DNA of 64,000 bases from Gentiana macrophylla (taxonomy: Eukaryota; Streptophyta; Magnoliopsida; Gentianales; Gentianaceae), in assembly GCA_026214975.1 (NCBI GenBank), contig CM047805.1, forward strand, positions 4,154,001 through 4,218,000, read 5' to 3'. How positions within the stretch are numbered: position 1 is the stretch's first letter; each line of letters starts with the position of its first letter. Below, piece by piece: positions 45,049 to 56,627 of this stretch. A program made the position numbers and the translations under genes. The notes below the pieces were generated by a model. The model saw nothing but the letters and a program-made list of their open reading frames with translations. It was not told where the DNA came from and made no database searches.

Positions 45049-45597
45049 TCATGATGCCGCAATCATCGGATTTGCCTTCCAATCTTCCCAAGCTAACTTT
45101 TTTAGGCAATTAGCATTTGATAGCCAAGAAAAGGACAACCACTGAATTTCTCTGAAAATCAATTCTGGATTAATGACGATGGAATTAAAAATAACTTTGT
45201 TTCTCTGGTTCCAAAGAACCCAGGCAATGATTCCAACTAAAGCTGACCACAAACGGGAGAACAGAGAAGATGCCGAGGTTCCGGCAATTAGGAGACATAA
45301 CTCACTAAAGGAGTATGCATTTAGCCCAACGATCTTACACCAACTTAAAACATGCGTCCAAATCAAATAAGATACATCGCAAGCAAATAATAGATGGTTA
45401 ACTGTTTCTTCAAACTTGTAACACAACGGGCAAAGAGAATCAAGGATAGAGATACCGCGACATATAAGATTCGGCTTTGTTGGTATTCTTTTGAGACTTG
45501 CCTTCCACATGAACAAATTCACTTTCGAAGGTAAAAGTTTGTTCCACTTTGCAACCTGCTCCCTATCTGAAAAGGCATTTAAAAAAATCCAACTCAA
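45049..45597 (-). pseudogene. LINE zinc-finger (zf-RVT) C-terminal domain
   Basis: The frame reads WNKLLPSKVNLFMWKASLKR, CPLCYKFEETVNHLLFACD and WVLWNQRNKVIFN, the usual C-terminal zinc-binding region of plant LINE ORF2. It is separated from RT by shifts at 45600-45865. Confidence 0.85.
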
Positions 45598-45864
45598 GCT
45601 TTTTCCTCAAACTGGCCACCAAGAATATGCTATTTGAACTTAGGCTCCATTTTAACTTATCATTTACACCTGCATAGCCACAAATAGAGTTAATTAAATT
45701 CTCCAAACCCCTACCTCCTCCTCTTCAAAGCCCCTCAATCTCCTACTCCTTGACCAACTAAAAGAGCGCTTATTTTCTATCCAAGCTCGATCACCACCCT
45801 TGATACAGTCTCACATTTGCTCAAAGAAAGTCTAAACAATCTAGGAAAAGAAAGCTTCAAAGGA

Positions 45865-47010
45865 TCATCTCCAACCCATTTTATCCTCCCAAAATCTTAC
45901 TCTATTCCCATCCCCCACCACCCAGCGTTCCGACCCCAACAAATCCACACCAATCCTCTTAGTGTTTAAAACAGCATTTACAATACCTTTCCAAATCCCC
46001 CCTCCCCCCAAGCGAATCCTATCAACATCCCATACACCCTCAAAACCATAAATCGACACTATCACTTTTCTCCATAATGCATTAGGTTCTGCATGAAACC
46101 TCCACCACCATTTTCCTAGCAGGGCCAAAGTTTGTAACCTAAGACTACCCAACCCGATTCCTCCCAATTTTTTTGGAGCTTGCAACTTTTTCCAATCAAC
46201 CCAAGAAATTTTATTTAGTGCCCCACCCCCACCCCAGAAAAAAGAAGACCTCACACTTTCCAGTAGTTTTAACACACATTCAGGAGGCTTGTAGACAGAG
46301 AAAAAGAATAGCGGAAGAGCACTTAGAACAACTTTTATAAGAACCAATCTACCACCCTCCGATAGAGAGGACCATTTCCATGAACATAGTTTTGTCTTGC
46401 ACTTCCGAATAATATCTTTCCACGGTTTTAACCTCTTCATATTTTGCCCCACCCACAACCCCAAATATTTGAAAGGCAAAGCACCTTTCCTACATCTGAA
46501 AATCTCAGCTGCCTCTTCAATGGCCACATCCGGCACCTTCATTCCTGCTAATGCACTTTTTCCCATATTAATCTTTAAGACCGAAACTCGCTCAAAACAA
46601 GAAAGGATCCTTTTGAGATTTTTCAAATTTTCTGTGCTCCATTTACCCAAGAAGACCGTATTATCTGCATATTGAAGATGTGATAACAATATTTGATCCT
46701 CTCCAATATTAACCCCTACAAATTTATTTTTTGAAATTGCTTCCTTCATTATAATATTCAAACCTTCAGCTGCAATAAGAAAGAGGGAAGGCGACAATGG
46801 ATCTCCCTGCCTAATACCTCGTTCCAAGTTAAATTCCTTGGATGGACTACCCCCTACCAGAACCGATGCTCTTGCCGACGATATGCATCCTTGTATCCAC
46901 CTTCTCCATTTTAAACCAAAACCCATGCTCAACATAACTTTGTCCAGATAGGTCCAACTAACACAGTCAAAGGCTCTTTCAAAATCAATTTTAAAGATAA
47001 AACTAGTCAT
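45865..47010 (-). pseudogene. LINE reverse transcriptase with altered catalytic motif
   Basis: A 381-codon frame contains KIDFERAFDCVSWTYLDKVM, ERGIRQGDPLSPSLFLI and the catalytic region LLSHLQYADNTVFLG. The second Asp of the usual YADD/FADD is Asn (codon at about 46660-46662; GAT to AAT would suffice). WKWSSLSEGGRLVLIKVVLS and SFFWGG follow. The catalytic change alone should abolish polymerisation. Confidence 0.88.
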
Positions 47011-47250
47011 ACCTTTTTTTTTATAAATAATCTACCGCTTCATTTAAGATGAGAACACCATCTAAAATTTGCCGGCCTTTGACAAAACCAGATTGACACT
47101 CACCAACCACAAGAAATTACTACTTTCATCCTTTCAGCTAAGATTTTTGCCACAATCTTATAGAAACATCCAAGCAAACTAATAGGTCTGTAATCCTTGA
47201 TCACTACAGGATTTGCCGATTTAGGTATTAGAGCAATAACATGCTTGGCA

Positions 47251-47540
47251 TTACATGTTCAATTTTTGTGTCTAATTTCAGTCTCTAAGTAAAAACTACG
47301 TCGCTTCATATGTGTTTTATTTTTTGGTCTTGGTTTTTTGTTTTATTATTTTTCTTCAAAAAATAACACACACATTAAAGGACGTAGTTTTTACTTAAAC
47401 GTTGATTTTTTTTGAATAACTGAACATTGAAACACACAAATTGGACATATGTTCTCAAGCCGTCAAAACAACACGTTTATTAAGAAAATATTTAATGTTA
47501 AGCTTTAACAATTCAATGACTACCCAACCCTTGTTATATA
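47251..47540. other. Intergenic spacer
   Basis: Non-coding DNA between the LINE and two MITEs. An inverted pair around AAAACTACGTC at 47287 and GACGTAGTTTTTAC at 47380 could be the ends of a small foldback sequence. Confidence 0.4.
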
Positions 47541-47802
47541 CTCTTTCCGTTTTTTTATCTGTCGCATAGAGAAAATTCACATAGATTATATAAGAAAGTG
47601 ATTAATGTGTATTGAAAAGGGGTAAAATAACAAAATTATCCTTCACTCCTTGTGCATGGAAAATTGTACCAACATTGGGTTATTAAAATAAAGGGTAAAG
47701 GTGGAAAAATAATAATAAATTTTGTATTGATATTGTAAAATGACAGATAAATAGAAACAAAGCAAATTATAAAAAGTAACAGTTAAAAATAAACGGAGGG
47801 AG
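47541..47802. mobile_element. Stowaway MITE, 262 bp
   Basis: The ends CTCTTTCCGTTTTTTTAT and TAAAAATAAACGGAGGGAG are inverted. TA lies at 47539-47540 and 47803-47804. It is related to the MITE at 9355 by its GTCGCA and GATAAATAGAAACA blocks. Confidence 0.88.
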
Positions 47803-47804
47803 TA

Positions 47805-48062
47805 CTACCTTTGTCCCAAAATATAAGTCCGTTAGTTTTTTGGCATGGTCCCAAAATATAATCTGTATAGAATACCAATAGAGTATTTATTGCATTGTTT
47901 TTCATTTTACTCCCAATTTATTATCAATCCGATCACCTACTTCTAATATTTTACAACTATTGATTAAATATAATCAAAGGGTATTTTAGATTTTATATCA
48001 CTCACCCACATTCTTAAACCGTGTGAAAAATCCAAACGGATTTATATTTGGGACATATGTAG
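47805..48062. mobile_element. Stowaway-like MITE, 258 bp, abutting the previous one
   Basis: The ends CTACCTTTGTCCCAAAATAT and ATATTTGGGACATATGTAG are inverted. It shares the TA at 47803-47804 with its neighbour and has TA at 48063-48064. Confidence 0.82.
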
Positions 48063-48064
48063 TA

Positions 48065-48479
48065 TCAAATAAGGATAAAGTAGTAAATGAACACTAAATG
48101 TTGCTTTGGAGAATATTGCACATCAATTACATAAGAAAAAATAGTTTTCAAAAAAAATTACATAAGAATAAATATTTTAGATTTTTGCCAAGAAGGACAC
48201 ATCCACTAATAAATCAGGCGAGAAGTACACACATAATTAATAAAGACAAAATTAACTCAAATTTCCGAAAATACACCTATTTTATAATTATGGAATGAGG
48301 AGTAAATAAAGGAAAATAAATCCTAGCTATTAAAAGATGAGTACTTATATCAAATAGAATCTTCCCAAATCTCTTATCCAATTTTCAGGGAAAAAAATTT
48401 AAAATCATAAAAACACAACAATGAGTACACTTCGGTATATATATACATGACGAGTAAAGTAACAATACAATAAGTAACA
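48065..48479. other. AT-rich non-coding DNA
   Basis: No element end or gene is seen. Confidence 0.5.
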
Positions 48480-48935
48480 ATACAGTAACAAGTCTGATAT
48501 TGGTCCTTCTAGCTCTGCTGAGAGCTATACCCTGCTGACCAACATCAACATTTGTTTGAGTAGTCTTGACCTTTGTTCAAATAGACCGGTTTTGATCCAA
48601 CTGGATCTGGCTTTGAGTCTTGACTATCCCCTCTTTGAGTCTTTCAATTCAGTAGGTTCTACTTGAAGCTCCACCTGTTTGTCAACCTTCTCAGCTTCAG
48701 ATCCAATTTCAGATTCAGATGTGGCCCCCTCAAATGAGTTAAGCATAGAGTTTTCATCAAAGACTACACTCCTGCTGAGTAAAACCCTATTTTCAGTTGA
48801 TGACCAGATTCCATACCCTTTAACTCCATCTCCAAATCCAATAAATACTCCCTTCTTGGCTCTAGGTTTCAGTTTACCTTCACTGACATGATAGTAGATT
48901 GTACTTCAATTCCAAAAACCCTTGGACCAGAGTAG
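48480..48935 (-). pseudogene. Copia (Tork-like) integrase C-terminal part
   Basis: The minus strand reads DYSGPRVFG, then GKLKPRAKKGVFIGFGDGVK and RSVVFDENSML, the end of the integrase in Ty1/copia. It continues the fragment at 50486-51600 across the solo LTR. Its 3' side is lost near 48480. Confidence 0.8.
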
Positions 48936-48940
48936 TCTAC

Positions 48941-50480
48941 TGTTCAGTAAAAACTCGTTTTAAATTTATAATTACCGGAACACCCCAAGTATAAGGCTCG
49001 TAGTAAAGGTGTTACCGGGTCGTCCTAAGGGAATCGAACGTGTCAGAAACTAATACAGTTAACGTATGGTGAATTGTCACGAAAATCTAATTAAAACTAC
49101 TAAAGTCTATGAATTCTATAATCCTAAATAGGTTTGTCTAAACTAATGAAACAGAAAATATCAAAATAACAATTAAAGATGATAAAAGTAAAAGTAAATC
49201 AAATTGAACTAACCTTAAACTAATGAAATTAAAATCGAGTAAACTAACGAACTAAGAATCTAAACTAATATGCAAAAAGTACGAACTTTCTTATGGATTT
49301 AAAGGACAGTAGAACGACACGAATCCACTAAACAACCACCACCCAACCAAGTTATGAGTTGAATTATATTTTCTTGGTATGATCTAACCTAAATTTGATC
49401 TAGTTTCCTTAATCAAATTTACCTAGTTTTCGTTTCTTTCTCAAGTAAAACAAAATCAACAAATTAAGAACATGATCACGAGTTTGTCTCCAAATCTCCT
49501 ACCCAATTAACAATAAACAATCTCTTAAATTATCATTAATCGTATCAAAAGAAAGGTTCTCATATGAATCTAATTCTCATTATAATTCAAAACAAATAAA
49601 CGTTTCATCAATCTTTCGATCTAACAAAACCAAAACATTCAAAGCTATTCAATTGATAAAGAAAATAAAACTCAAACTCACTAAACAATTGCTACTCGAA
49701 AATCCCTTGGTTGTGATGGTGTTGTGTTGGCTTCATCCCGTTGTCCTACTGCGAAGCGTTTAGCCCTCAATCATCTTCGATCTCCAAGAAGGAATTGAAG
49801 GAAAGAAACTCATATTTTTTCTGTGTGTGGTGCGGCTCTATGGTATGCGGCTGCTCTAGGGCAAAAATCTCATATTAGGGTTTAGAATACCGCATGTATT
49901 TATAGGGAAATAAGTCGGCTATGCCTATGTCGGCCTCCGGACGCACGTTCAAAGGGCTGGACGCCCGTCCAATCTTCACAAAATTCATCGAGTCGGGCCG
50001 AGTCTTCTTGGACGCCCGTCCTATGCAAAAATGGACGCCAGTTCAGCAAAAATCTCAAGACTCTGAATCTAAAATACCCTCCTGGATGCTCGTCCAATTG
50101 ATCAAACGCCCGTCCAACTGGACGGGACTCGACGTGCGTCCAGCTGCTTGAAAATTCGATTTCTTCATGTTTATCTTCAATCTATTCCATCTTTATCTCT
50201 TCATCAACACATAATTCGAACTTGAGCCTCTTCTAATCTTCTTTTAACTCGAAAATATGCATCTACACGATAATTTAACATTGCAAAATGTAATAATATC
50301 CAAATAATCATAAATTCATCAATTAAACGCATAAATTAATCACTTTTTCAATTAACCAACTTAAAATCACCTTTACTCAACATTCCAATTAAAACCCTTA
50401 TTTTCTATACGAATTATGCGAATATGGGGAAAATCATTATAAATTATAGCCTTATAAATCGTATAAAAATACCCTTAACA
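48941..50480 (-). mobile_element. Solo LTR, 1540 bp, inserted in copia
   Basis: It starts TGTTCAGTAA and ends CCCTTAACA on the plus strand, flanked by TCTAC (48936-48940 and 50481-50485). The minus orientation is inferred from a CCTATAAATA box at 49896-49906 with a GC-rich repeat cluster upstream of it (49937-50150). The size and layout resemble Athila-type LTRs. No primer site or polypurine tract is nearby, so the interior was lost by LTR recombination. Confidence 0.85.
49937..50150. repeat. GGACG-N2-CGTCC repeat cluster in the solo LTR
   Basis: At least six copies or near copies of TGGACGCCCGTCCA lie within about 210 bp, on the upstream side of the minus-strand TATA. The arms GGACG and CGTCC are inverted. 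Confidence 0.8.
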
Positions 50481-50485
50481 TCTAC

Positions 50486-51600
50486 TGACTTTCCTTACCA
50501 AACCTCAAGTGATGTATTGAGCTTGATCCCAGTGTGAGGCCCCCTATTGATTAAATAGCATGTTGTATTAACAGCCTCTGCCCAAAATCTTCTTGTTAGA
50601 CCAGAATTAGAGAGCATGCACCTTGCCCTCTCCACTAGAGTTTGATTCACTCTTTCTGCAAAACCATTCTGCTGTAGAGTATCTCTGACAGTATGGTGCC
50701 TAGCAATGCCTTCATTCTTGCAAAATTCCTCAAACTCAGACCAACAGAATTCAAGTCCATTATCAGTTCTAAGTCTCTTGATCTTCTTCCATGTTTGATC
50801 CTCAACCAAAGCCTTCCACTGCTTGAAGTGCTTGATTGCTTCACTCTTGTGCATTATCATAACTACCCAAACCATCCTTGAGTAATCATCTATAAAGACA
50901 CAAAGTACCTATGACCACCCAGTGACTCCACCATTAAAGGCCCCCAACAATCAATGGACATAATCAAGTGTCTCTTTTGTGATCTGAATTGCTTTTGGGA
51001 ATTTGCTTCTATGTAGCTTCCCAAACACACAGTGTTCACAAAATTCCAACTCCTTGACCTTATATCCCCCAAGTAGATAAGACTTAGACATAATTTGCAT
51101 CCCTCTTTCACCCATATGACCCAATCTCATATGGTTAAATTTGTGGATTGGTGAACTCTCGATGCAACAGCAAAGCAGATCTCGATCTGATACACCCTTG
51201 TAGTATGAACAATGTCCCATGTCTGATACCCTTCAGAATCACAACTGAACCCTTATAGACATTCACCACTCCACCTTCACCCCTGAACTTGAACCCTTTG
51301 CTGTCTAGAAGACTAAGTGATATCAAATTCTTGGTCATTTGTGGAACATGCCTAACCTCATTCAGTGTGTAGATTTATCTCCTTCAATCACCAAAATATC
51401 TCCATCTCCTTCCCTAATAGAAAATTCGGCCACCATCACCACCAATATCACCACCATACCTCCACCAAACCCACACCTTTTTCCTTCATTCATCAACCAA
51501 AACACCATTTCTCCACCCCTATTGCTGATTAGTAGTGCTACTGTGCTAGTGAAGTGCTGCAGTTCTTCATCTTTTATTATCAGAAGCACTGTCCCAGAAG
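50486..51600 (-). pseudogene. Copia (Tork-like) gag-pre-integrase and integrase core
   Basis: MTKNLISLSLLDSKGFKF, then HKFNHMRLGHMGERGMQIMS and EFCEHCVFGKLHRSKF mark the gag-pre-integrase. Integrase follows with HIDCWGPL, RTDNGLEFCWSEFEEF and QQNGFAERVNQTLVERAR, so DDE residues are present. Several stops and shifts occur. The protease region at the right end (51340-51600) is badly decayed. Confidence 0.82.
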
Positions 51601-51604
51601 AAAT

Positions 51605-52293
51605 CTAGAAAAGGTCAGGCCGGTAAATCGAGCCTCACTCCCGATTTACCGAGGGCAATTTTTCCAGAATCAGCATCATTATCAGGTCCTGTTATCATCC
51701 CGGATGGGTCCCAAGCGTAGCCGATCTGTCCTTAATCCCAGTGGTTACCAGAGTATCTACGGACATGCTAACCAGCAGTAGCAAAAGAGGCTGCTAGGAT
51801 CTTTGCTAGGAAGAGATTGGAAGATGACACCAATGCTTTTAGAGAGCCTGCACCTGGCAGACTTCCACTTACTGATGATCTTCTCAGAGAATATAAGAAA
51901 GTTTACAATAGCAAGAGGAGACCTTATCATGACAAGGGATTTCATGAAGGTCTAAACTCCTTTTTGGGTTTGAAGTTTTGGGAAGCAAGAGTCAAATCCA
52001 TGAGATCCAAAGGTGGCAGAGGTGGAAGAGGTGGTAGAGGTGGAAGGAGTTTACCTACCACATCAGCAAAGTAATCACTGAATGAATTCAAAGAAGTATA
52101 CATGCGTTTAGGCTTTAGAGTACATCAGATCAATCTTACTCTACCTGAAGCATGGAAATGGTGGAAAGAAGTGACTCCTCATATTGATTTCTCTCTCATT
52201 GAAAATGAATGGATAAGAGAAATGGTTAGAGAAATAAGAGCTTACCATGAACAGCAAGAGAAGGAGAGAGAAGAAAGAGAAAGAAGACACTAG
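51605..52293 (+). pseudogene. Extra 3' ORF of a SIRE-like copia element
   Basis: Read with three stops or shifts, it gives LTPDLPRAIFPESASLSGPV, ARIFARKRLEDD, LLREYKKVYNSKRRPYHDKG, an RGG-rich stretch (GGRGGRGGRGGR), and WKWWKEVTPHIDFSLIENEW before a Glu/Arg-rich coiled-coil tail (EKEREERERR). It lies just before a polypurine tract and a 1.7-kb LTR. SIRE elements are known to carry an extra (often called env-like) ORF here. I cannot say whether this one is of that kind. Function is unknown. Confidence 0.5.
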
Positions 52294-52440
52294 ATCAGCA
52301 TACTACATCTGCTTTATTTTTTTGCTGAATCGAGACTGTAATACTTTTGAACAACTGATTATAATGAGATATGACTATATTTGTTCTGTTTTTGTTTTTA
52401 ATCTTTTTGCTTTGCTGATCATCACCAAAAAGGGGGAAAT
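52294..52440 (+). other. 3' untranslated region and polypurine tract of the SIRE-like element
   Basis: AAAAAGGGGGAAAT at 52427-52440 stands directly before the LTR start, as in SIRE elements. Confidence 0.75.
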
Positions 52441-54149
52441 TGTTGGACTTATTTTTGAGTTTTAGTGATGAGTGCGGACTATTATTGTTATAGAGCAAAG
52501 GCAAAAGATGTCTAGATCAAATGTATAGGATTATTAGAGTTTGATCTTGTATAGGTTTGATCAAACAAGCACTGTAAAAGGTCAGCGGACTTTCATCGTG
52601 TGAGACTGTCTAGATCGATAGGTACCAGGTCGAGTAGACTAGTTTAGGAAGGCTCTTGAAGATCAAGGTGAGTGCTCAAACTCAGTTATTGAAGGCTAAA
52701 GGATCAAACTTAGTATTTAAAGTCAAGGATATGGAATCATAATTTAGGGAAGTCTGTGATGACCTAAACTGATTACATATACCTTGTGTACAAGGTCTAA
52801 GTTCCACAAGTTAAGTGGTGATTGGAACTTAGTTATATACAAAATGGTGTAATCTAACTTCACAATAAAAAGTTAGATATAAGAGAAGTCAGCTGAAGTG
52901 TTTTAATAAACACAAAGAACTTGGATTAGGCGACTTATATATATTTTAATGAGACTAATACCCTCGTAAAACTCTTTGATGTATATCTCGGATTATTCAA
53001 AGGTTACATTGGGAGATTACAAAGAAAAGGACAGCTAACAACCTCTGATTTTATCAAACAAATCAATGGTTAAGATTAAAAGGACGTTGGAAAGATTCAG
53101 ACTTTTATCCAATGGATACTAGTCAAAGGGTGGATAGACTGAAAACTGTCAAAAAGAGTCGGCGATTGTCGACCCTAGAACGATCAAAAAAAAGCAAGTC
53201 AAGATGGAGACAAATCTAAAACGTCTATGTTTGAATTTCAAACATAAGTCACAAGGATTTCTACCTATAAATATATGACTCCTAACTCAGATACAGATCG
53301 TGATTTTTAAAGAAAAATAAGGATCCATCTTGAGCTATCAGAATTAAATCGATCAAACACCCTGCTGACCCTACTGAGCATAAAGCTACTGATCCAGTAC
53401 AAATCTTCAAGTGTAATCTGCATTCAAGCTACATCAAGTTTACACACTTGAAGATATCAAGCTGCTGATCATATCATCCTGATCAAGCTGCTGAAAGCTG
53501 AATCACTTTCTTGCTTCAAACTTTCTTTTACAAGAAATCTACTGAAGACAGTGAAGCATCTTTGGGTGTCAAGGACTGTTGTTTGTGGTGGAGCTGGTGA
53601 AGAGGCAATTCTACCCTTCAAGGACCAGTGGAAGACTTTGGAGCAGCAATCCTACTTGTTCCAAGTGTTTAGTTTGTGAAGCCATAGTTATTGGTGAAGG
53701 ACAAGCATCTTAGGGATTTTTGTAACAGCTACCTCAAGAATCTCTAGTGAATTACCTCCAACATCACAGGAGAAGAGTGGACTGACAGGATTACACCACC
53801 TGGAACCACTATAAAATCTGCCTACTTACTTTCTGCATTTATATTCTACATTTAGTATATCTAGCACATCAACCTACTGAATCTAGCAATTGAATTCACA
53901 CACACATACACTACTGAGTATCTAATACTTGGTATCACATTTTAACAACAAGTTACAAGGCTTAATTTTTGATATATTCCGCTGCACAAATTCAGTATAC
54001 TCAACAATCAGCAAACTACTAAGTATCGTGAGACTATCAAGTATCGTTAGTTCTTGAAGTTCTTGAGTTTGTTAACTCCAAAAAGTTTTAAGTGTTAAGT
54101 TTATTCACCCCCCTCTAAAATTAAACAAAGCCTTTTCAAGGGACCAACA
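52441..54149 (+). repeat. 3' LTR of a SIRE-like copia element, 1709 bp
   Basis: It starts TGTTGGACTTATTTTTGAG and ends GGGACCAACA. A TATA box (CTATAAATATAT) lies at about 53266. The 5' part of the element is missing; a minus-strand copia fragment adjoins at about 51600. Confidence 0.82.
53266..53276 (+). promoter_or_regulatory. TATA box in the SIRE-like LTR
   Basis: CTATAAATATATG follows CTACC and lies about 0.9 kb before the LTR end. Confidence 0.5.
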
Positions 54150-55166
54150 GAGATACTTAGCGCATATTATTCAAGGACTATTTACGCCCGACACATTACG
54201 AGTCGATCCATCTCTTCTTTAGCTCCACCCAACGAAGCTAAGTTCCTTTTTGTTTTCACTTTTACATCTTAAACATTGGGGACAATGTTTCGATTAAGTG
54301 GGTGGGTAGGGAACGTCACTTAGCTTCTTAGCATTATATTCCGTGAATTGCGTGATTATCTTGATTCTCTTGGATGCACAATTCACCACCAGACTTTGAT
54401 TCATTTCAACAGAATTTCGAAAAAATATGTCATCTTTGATCTTTTCGAGTTAATTGACTTCATCTTTGTTTCACTTTGTACGAGTGAAGGTTGTGTCCAC
54501 TTCTGAAGTAGTGGCGTATTAAGAGCATATTCTGTTATGAGCCACCATTTTAAGCACGAATAACTCACTTTCCTTGGTGTGCAGTCGATAGCATATTGCT
54601 TTGACTAGAGTTGACCCTGGCTTTATCCCGAATTAAGTTTCACCAACGCTTATAAATGCAAGGGAATTTCGGATTCGGTAGTTTATCAAGAGTGGGGCCA
54701 TGAGGATAGATAAACCAATGAGAGTTCACCCGCCAAGAAAGAGTAGTTCATTGAAATATATACATCTATAATCTCTTTGGCAAAAATTGAGTCCATGGAG
54801 CGTAAAACGCACGACTTTTGCATAGACCGATAAACGCGAGCCCAAGAGTAATAAAAGCTCGGTTCTCGATCCGCTTTGACCAGTTAATTTAATTCATAAA
54901 TAACATGTTCGAGACTAGTTAGTTCGACTACGGGTTGACGTAATGTGAGGTTGTCTGCATTACTAAGCGATAGTGAAAGTTATTGCACACACACATTGGC
55001 TCATGACGTGAATAGTGTTTAATGCGTTACTGATGGATATGAGTAACATGGTCTTGATCTTGACTTTGTGAGGCATAGTTGTTTTGAATTAACTTGCATA
55101 TTGATCAGAGTGTCGTTTCTTTTTCGCCTTTTTGTGCAGGACGATCAAAAGCTAAGTGGGGGTAGT
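54150..55166 (+). other. 3' untranslated end of a second Athila-type element
   Basis: TTGGGGACAATGTTTCG and AAGTGGGTGGG match the layout of the Athila 3' region at 28405. AAGTGGGGGTAGT at 55154-55166 is the polypurine tract. No coding frame is left. Confidence 0.65.
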
Positions 55167-55640
55167 TGATAACGCCCTAAATGGTACCAATAATTATACA
55201 TATATTCATCCCGAATTCTGCTCAAGAGAGGATAAATAGGCTCGTTATTATGTGGAATATGTGTTAAATGCTATGTGTGTGTTTATAGGATCATAATTCT
55301 GCATATATGCTATTTTCCCGAAGATTTGGTACTGTTTTGTCTCATTTTGTGTGTTTTATAGGAGGTACCGAATCTGGAGTATTGGAGAACGGATATGGGC
55401 CAAAAGGAGTATGCTGGGCCAAGTAAATAAAGTCCAAGAAGAAGTCTGCTGAAGAAAAAGAAGAAAAGTTGGCCCGATTAATCGAGGTCCATGCCCGATA
55501 AATCGAGGACTTGTTGAACACGAAATTGATTCTGCCGCCTCTACTAGGTCGGTTAGGGTTTCTGAGAGTCATAAGTCGGTCATTGTATCTATATAAGGCC
55601 GCATTAACAGATTATTGTATAAGTTTTCATAAGCACTCAA
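55167..55640 (+). repeat. LTR of the second Athila-type element, right end lost
   Basis: It starts TGATAACGCCC directly after the polypurine tract. CCCGATTAATCGAGG (55473) and CCCGATAAATCGAGG (55494) lie about 90-115 bp before TATATAAG (55590-55597). The sequence fades near 55640. Confidence 0.65.
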
Positions 55641-55825
55641 TTATAATTAGTAATGTATGTACATTGATACAAAAATAATATTAATATTAATTAGTAATGT
55701 ATGTACAAAAATGATATATGTGTATACATTGATACTTATTCCCTCCCTGAATCCCGCCAGAAATTCATGCCCCAAAACTCAATTTTCGTTTTCAACACAT
55801 TCAAATTAATTTGAATTTTAAAGGA

Positions 55826-55857
55826 CTAGTGGATGTGAACGCCGTGCAAGGCACGGC
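55826..55857 (-). other. Helitron 3' terminus
   Basis: On the minus strand a hairpin GCCGTGC-CTT-GCACGGC (55841-55857) is followed after 11 bases by CTAG and a host T. This is the Helitron 3' end. The 5' TC end was not found. Confidence 0.65.
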
Positions 55858-56249
55858 AGGCCCAGCATAAAGTGTTACCAACAATAATACAAAAGAATTG
55901 ATATCGAACGCGTAAACGTATGATTTTTTATGATGATGGGTTTTGTTACATTGTTTTATTTGAATATTATCTAATGCCTATAATACACAATAATTATGCT
56001 GAACAAAAGCTTAGTACTATTATATAAAAGGTTCATTGGCATGATTCAAAGTTGGAATATCCTCACACCTTAACACTCTTTTTCTTTATTCTTGCTTTTT
56101 CTTCATTGGGCTTTCAAGTTGAACACATGTTTCATTCTTTGTGTTAGCAACGGCGTTGGTACATGGGTTAACTTCAGCTAGGATATGAATTGTCTTTTTA
56201 ACATCATCAACGTTAACCTAGGAAGCAACACTTTCGGTAGGTGCTTTGG

Positions 56250-56627
56250 TCAAATCTGCCTTGTATGGCTAGGGTGCATCAAAGGCCAAGAGAAGCAGAC
56301 TTTTTCCTCTGTTAGGCGATGAATGGAAGCTGATTGCTCACACGAAGGGATATCACTTATTTCCTCAAGAACATTTTTGGTTGTTGGATACTTGTATTGA
56401 AAAGTTGATCTTGCAGTAGAGCAGTTGATGGTTGCATTGTTGTTGCTTGAGCCACCCTCACAGACAATGAGGAAAACCACATTTTCATTCTTGTTGTGAG
56501 AGACCTCAACCTGCCAATACATCTTTAAAACTGGATGTGTTCGCATACTTTTACCATGGAACGTCTTGTCGTAAAACTTTATGAAACAAATTACTGGCTT
56601 CTTTTTAACAAAAGATACTTTTCGCAA
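56250..56627 (-). pseudogene. Unidentified ORF in a probable Helitron
   Basis: A 125-codon minus-strand frame reads KKPVICFIKFYDKTF near its start, YWQVEVSHNKNENVVFLIVC in the middle and a Ser/Thr-rich end. It lies about 400 bp inside the Helitron 3' end. Replication protein A-like ORFs occur in plant Helitrons, but I see no decisive RPA motif. It may be a captured exon. Confidence 0.35.

Larger units (their letters stand above)
44830..47250 (-). mobile_element. 5'-truncated LINE, minus strand
   Basis: The T-run at 44830-44840 is its poly(A) tail on the minus strand. RT and the zinc-finger tail are readable, and sequence before RT block 2 is lost near 47250. It starts within 6 bp of the Stowaway end. 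No clear target duplication was found. Confidence 0.82.

Noticed and set aside
51621..51651. Inverted repeat CGGTAAATCG / CGATTTACCG as a regulatory palindrome like those in Athila LTRs
   Set aside because: It falls in the reading frame of the SIRE-like extra ORF and no TATA box is near.
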